Of a stretch of DNA of 64,000 bases, positions 61,097 to 64,000 are shown piece after piece. Source of the stretch: Prevotella jejuni (GTDB lineage Bacteria > Bacteroidota > Bacteroidia > Bacteroidales > Bacteroidaceae); assembly GCF_900187995.1 (NCBI RefSeq), contig NZ_FZNZ01000015.1:25524-89523 (forward strand), given 5' to 3'. How positions within the stretch are numbered: position 1 is the stretch's first letter; every line of letters begins with the position of its first letter. The notes beneath the pieces were generated by a model. That model did no database searches. It saw nothing but the letters and a program-made list of their open reading frames with translations, and had not been told where the DNA came from. A program made the translations under genes and the position numbers.

Positions 61097-62836
61097 TTAC
61101 TTGGTGTTCTTTGTCTTTACTCCTTCATTAGTACAGCTTGCATAAACAGGGCGGATGTTATACATGTTATACTTAGGGTTATGTGCGCTTCCACACGCAT
61201 TGACAGTACCTGGATAGAACCAACCATTGTTCATGTAGTAAGCCGAGAAGGCGGTTGCTTGGGCATAGTTGCAAGGGTTAGCATCTGAGGTCCAATAGTA
61301 GGCTTGGCCACCTGGACGCTGAAGACGTGGTGCACCATCGTTATACTCGGTGTAAGCTCCGGCGAATGGGAGGAACACGCCCTTGTCGATATCGTCCTTA
61401 GAGAAATTCTTCAGACGTGTGTTATGGTTGTTATACTTACCTACGTAGATACCTGTAGAACGGTTTGTTATACCGATGATACGGCCATTCTTGTCGAGCA
61501 CCTTGCCCTTCTTACATGCTGGAACAGTTGGGTCGAAGAGTACACCCACGACGGTGTTACAACCATCTTGATAGTAGCCTATATACTCGCCAGTCTTTGC
61601 CATGAGCTTATCGAAGTCGGCCTTTGTAGGCAGCATCCACTTACCTTGTGAAGCATAGAAGGCGAGGTCGCCATAACATCTGTTCTGTATCACTGCTTGA
61701 AGATTACCCGTATAATAAGAGTAATAGCGTGAGTAGCAGTAACTGTAGTTGTGGGCAGCAGCGATATTACCCCAACGGAAATGGTCGAAAGCAGACGTGT
61801 TGAATGCACGAGGGAGGAAGTCGGGATAGAGATTGAATGGGTCAGGGTTGGTATAGAAGTAGTCCCAAGCCTGCTTAGCCAATCTGTAGCCAGGTTCCCA
61901 GCCTTTTAAGTTGGTGCATGGTTCGTATTGTAGGTTGTACTTACCCCATTTCTTGCCGTCGATGTCAACCCATGGGCATGTCGTCAGTTCGAGTGTTTCG
62001 AAGTAGTATTTTGCTCGCTGACAGTTATAAGGTACTTTCACGGCAGAGTAATACTTCTCGCCATTGACCGTCTCAATCTCAAACTGTGGTGCAAAATGCT
62101 CGTCTGGGAAGAGTGCAACATAGAAGGTATCAACAGGCGAGTCGGCTGTAATGGTCAGTTTCCCCTTTGGACTATAGTTCATCTTACCTGTTGCAAGGTC
62201 GAACTTAGCTTCGGTGTAGACATTACTTAGCGTCACACGCTTAATCTTCTTTACTGGTTCTCCCTTGTAGCGTACGCTAAAGCCTACGAGAGAATACTGT
62301 TTCTCAAAGGATACATTAGCTAAGGCATAGACGCCAGTAGACTGGATGTTCTTTACTTTAATCCATGAGTAATCAAAGAATCTTATATTCTCAAGCGTAC
62401 CGTTCTGGTGCCCCTTCCTGACTTCGCCTTGGTCCATAACGGTGTTCTCTTCTAAGCCTAAGGTGATAACTCCCATGCGGCTGTCCCTCTTCTCATATAT
62501 ATAAGGATAGAACATTGCCAACTCGTCGCCATCACTCCAATGTATATCGCCCACAAACTTAGAATAGAATCCATCGCTCGCAACAGATAGATAATCGTAA
62601 TCAGAGCGTGGTGACGTAATGTTATAAGCAAAAAGACGGTCGCCAGCATTCCACGTAATAGGCTTTGTAAGTGATATATTCGTACGTGTCATGGGCTTTT
62701 GCACCTCTGTAATGACAAAGGATCGAGTTTCAGAACCTGTCGTAGCCGAACGCTCATCGGCTGTCTCTGTTGAACAAGAAGCAAGGATTACAGTGGTTGC
62801 ACTTAGTAATAGTGTGTAAAAACTTTTAATGGTCAT
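61097..62836 (-). CDS. Fimbrillin-like lipoprotein with C-terminal extra domain
   Basis: 579 residues. Signal and lipobox MTIKSFYTLLLSATTVILAS-CS (Cys 21) show an outer-membrane or surface lipoprotein. Residues about 35-290 follow the fimbrillin style (TRTNISLTKPITWNAGDRLF, DELAMFYPYIYEKRDSRMG, YALANVSFEKQYSLVGFSVR, ITADSPVDTFYVALFPDEHF). The C-terminal half (SQGKWMLPTKADFDKLMAKT, PRLQRPGGQAYYWTSDANP, YNIRPVYA) is the 'TPT' sugar-binding-like module seen in Bacteroidetes surface lipoproteins. A role in adhesion or binding is inferred. It is preceded by a small gene in the same orientation. Confidence 0.8.
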   Translation of the reverse strand: MTIKSFYTLLLSATTVILASCSTETADERSATTGSETRSFVITEVQKPMTRTNISLTKPITWNAGDRLFAYNITSPRSDYDYLSVASDGFYSKFVGDIHWSDGDELAMFYPYIYEKRDSRMGVITLGLEENTVMDQGEVRKGHQNGTLENIRFFDYSWIKVKNIQSTGVYALANVSFEKQYSLVGFSVRYKGEPVKKIKRVTLSNVYTEAKFDLATGKMNYSPKGKLTITADSPVDTFYVALFPDEHFAPQFEIETVNGEKYYSAVKVPYNCQRAKYYFETLELTTCPWVDIDGKKWGKYNLQYEPCTNLKGWEPGYRLAKQAWDYFYTNPDPFNLYPDFLPRAFNTSAFDHFRWGNIAAAHNYSYCYSRYYSYYTGNLQAVIQNRCYGDLAFYASQGKWMLPTKADFDKLMAKTGEYIGYYQDGCNTVVGVLFDPTVPACKKGKVLDKNGRIIGITNRSTGIYVGKYNNHNTRLKNFSKDDIDKGVFLPFAGAYTEYNDGAPRLQRPGGQAYYWTSDANPCNYAQATAFSAYYMNNGWFYPGTVNACGSAHNPKYNMYNIRPVYASCTNEGVKTKNTK

Positions 62837-62878
62837 ACTCTTTAAGTCTTTAGTTTTGTAATTTGGTTACCATGGTCT

Positions 62879-63100
62879 TTAATCTTCGCTCTCAAAGAAG
62901 AAGCCCTTAGCAGATGAAGTCTTTGTTCCTGGTGTGGCACCGCCTGGACCACCACCTGGTGTGCCTGGTGTAAATTCTCCACTGTTTCCACCAGGGGTTG
63001 GTGTGTTTGGTGGACATGGAGGATATTTTGAACATTTCAAAAAATGGCCTTCACACTCTACCCTTGTACACATTGTGTACGGTTTCAAATAATTTTTCAT
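62879..63100 (-). CDS. Small Cys- and Pro/Gly-rich protein, 73 aa
   Basis: MKNYLKPYTMCTRVECEGHF matches the beginning of a family of small Prevotella proteins that start MK(K/N)YLKP and end in ...SKGF-type and acidic tail; here the tail is SSAKGFFFESED. The middle holds four or five Cys (MCTRVEC, KCSKYPPC) and a run of Pro/Gly/Thr (TPTPGGNSGEFTPGTPGGGP). It has no obvious signal peptide. Its own promoter (TACCTTTG on the minus strand at 63305-63312) lies about 205 nt upstream. Function unknown. Confidence 0.6.
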   Translation of the reverse strand: MKNYLKPYTMCTRVECEGHFLKCSKYPPCPPNTPTPGGNSGEFTPGTPGGGPGGATPGTKTSSAKGFFFESED

Positions 63101-63304
63101 TTTAGTTCACTTTTTGGTTATTTCAATATAATTTTATGAATAGTTTTCTTGAGGTCTAAACACTTTTTTGAGCAAGAAGAATCTGATAAGTAGGCTGAGT
63201 TTATAAGTTAACTCGCAGTAATCACCTTATTATATTAAGATAATCACACTCGATTCAGATTGACTATCTGTCTTTTTATTGACTTTTATTTAACTTCGTT
63301 GTGA

Positions 63305-63312
63305 CAAAGGTA
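63305..63312 (-). promoter_or_regulatory. Promoter box upstream of the small Cys/Pro/Gly-rich gene
   Basis: The minus strand reads TACCTTTG (TAnnTTTG). A TTG 17 nt further upstream is close to the usual -33 position. Confidence 0.6.
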
Positions 63313-63857
63313 TATAAAAAGCGTATAGACAATTATACTTTTATTGATAAAAATAGCTAATAAAGATTTACGAATCTGACATTCTTAATATTGGTAAAAT
63401 TCTAAGTTAAAGAGCCTTTCAAACGTAAAAAGTTATACTAAATATAATCACTAAATAGGAAAGTAAGTTAAACGAAAAGTAAAGAGGAGGACAGGAAAGA
63501 TGAGAAATAGGACTTTTTTTAGGTTTTATTCGCCTATTTGGGCAAGGTGACTAACCTTTCTTACAATGATAGCGTTGGTCTTTTTCTTTGCCTTTGGGTT
63601 TCTTTAGGGTGATTGAAAGGCCATGCGCCCATACAAAAATCTGTCTTGCTCTGTGAGAGTAGGAATGTCGAGCTGCCTTAGTTGAGGATGCGAAGGAGGA
63701 GAATTACCCCCCTTTTCTCTTATTTCGGGGGAGTAGATAAAAGCATAAAAAGTATCGCATGAAGTTGTGCTAAAGACCGTTTGAATAGGACTGTAATATC
63801 TTCTATAATCAAGTTTGTAATGTTCAATAAATCAGTCTGTTATGAATAGTGTTGGAG
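63313..63857. other. Non-coding region
   Basis: About 540 bp, AT-rich on the left. I see no gene, no tandem repeat and no tRNA in it. Confidence 0.4.
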
Positions 63858-63891
63858 AAAGAGGGTGTGTCAAAATTGATACATCCTCTTT
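63858..63891. terminator. Hairpin GAGGGTGTGTCAA / TTGATACATCCTC, flanked by AAA and TTT
   Basis: 13-bp stem with two G-T pairs and a 2-nt loop. It could be a terminator, or the end of an insertion sequence whose coding part lies beyond the right edge. A minus-strand frame enters from the edge and ends ...KPNKSFYMKLAA, too short to identify. Confidence 0.5.
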
Positions 63892-64000
63892 TCTATTCTT
63901 CCTTTACCTTGTCTACCACATAATTCGTTATTTACTGCAGCTATGCTGCTAATTTCATATAAAATGATTTATTGGGCTTTAAATAGCCTATATAAACTTG

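Noticed and set aside
63900..64000. Transposase 3' end
   Set aside because: A minus-strand frame enters from the edge and ends KPNKSFYMKLAA, but fewer than 20 residues are visible, which is not enough to name it.

Overview
The window reads as a chromosomal segment of a Bacteroidetes bacterium, most likely an oral Prevotella close to the P. melaninogenica/P. histicola group. This is inferred from the gene content: TPP-regulated TonB receptor, GLPGLI, BspA-like LRR, a GG-leader peptide with a radical SAM enzyme, and GH92/GH130 glycan enzymes. It is supported by many promoters of the Bacteroidetes form TAnnTTTG. No tRNA, rRNA or CRISPR array was seen. No clear oriC was found despite dnaA.

Layout. 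1-11.7 kb is core: a membrane pyrophosphatase entering from the left edge, a nitroreductase, a B12-dependent ribonucleotide reductase, folB, a cell-wall amidase, an MCE lipid-transport protein and dnaA. 12.9-17.2 kb holds a two-gene McrBC restriction system whose McrB carries an EVE-like insertion. 17.5-23.3 kb holds a SusE/F-like secreted protein and a thiamine salvage operon on the minus strand (TPP riboswitch, TonB receptor, PnuT-type transporter, thiamine pyrophosphokinase). Between these lie unusually long non-coding stretches (0.7-3.6, 11.7-12.9 and 23.4-24.3 kb) built from several families of dispersed and tandem repeats, including an 11+11 bp array with a strict 22-bp period.

Accessory region, 24-50.8 kb. 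It starts with a duplicated promoter segment that drives two different gene contents (a PD-(D/E)XK-like protein plus a beta-CASP MBL protein in one copy, a UDG-like protein in the other). Each content is followed by a full or truncated copy of the same metallophosphoesterase; a third broken copy lies at 49.6 kb. Remnants of an integrative element follow. Then comes the most interesting locus (29.8-39.1 kb): a ThiF-like E1 enzyme, a LuxR-type regulator, an autoinducer-synthase-like GNAT, a 57-residue double-glycine precursor peptide, a radical SAM/SPASM maturase, an outer-membrane beta-barrel protein, a C39-peptidase ABC exporter and a very short HlyD-like protein. Five copies of the inverted repeat ATTACAC-N4-GTGTAAT lie in its control regions. 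Three of them sit exactly 21 nt before a TAnnTTTG box (thiF, GNAT and precursor promoters), which points to one activator-controlled regulon.

Further on are a nucleoside deoxyribosyltransferase, a TonB-like receptor with a GLPGLI protein, a YafQ-type toxin-antitoxin pair, an AT-rich operon of HEPN, PLD-nuclease-LRR and LRR proteins (candidate defence), gene fragments (penicillin-binding protein, integrase) and a VapC-type toxin-antitoxin pair. 50.9-60.6 kb is a host N-glycan degradation cluster (GH130 phosphorylase, two GH92 mannosidases, GH20 hexosaminidase, NahK-like kinase, CBM9-like protein) without SusC/SusD. The right end has a fimbrillin-like lipoprotein, a small Cys/Pro/Gly-rich protein and about 900 bp of non-coding DNA.
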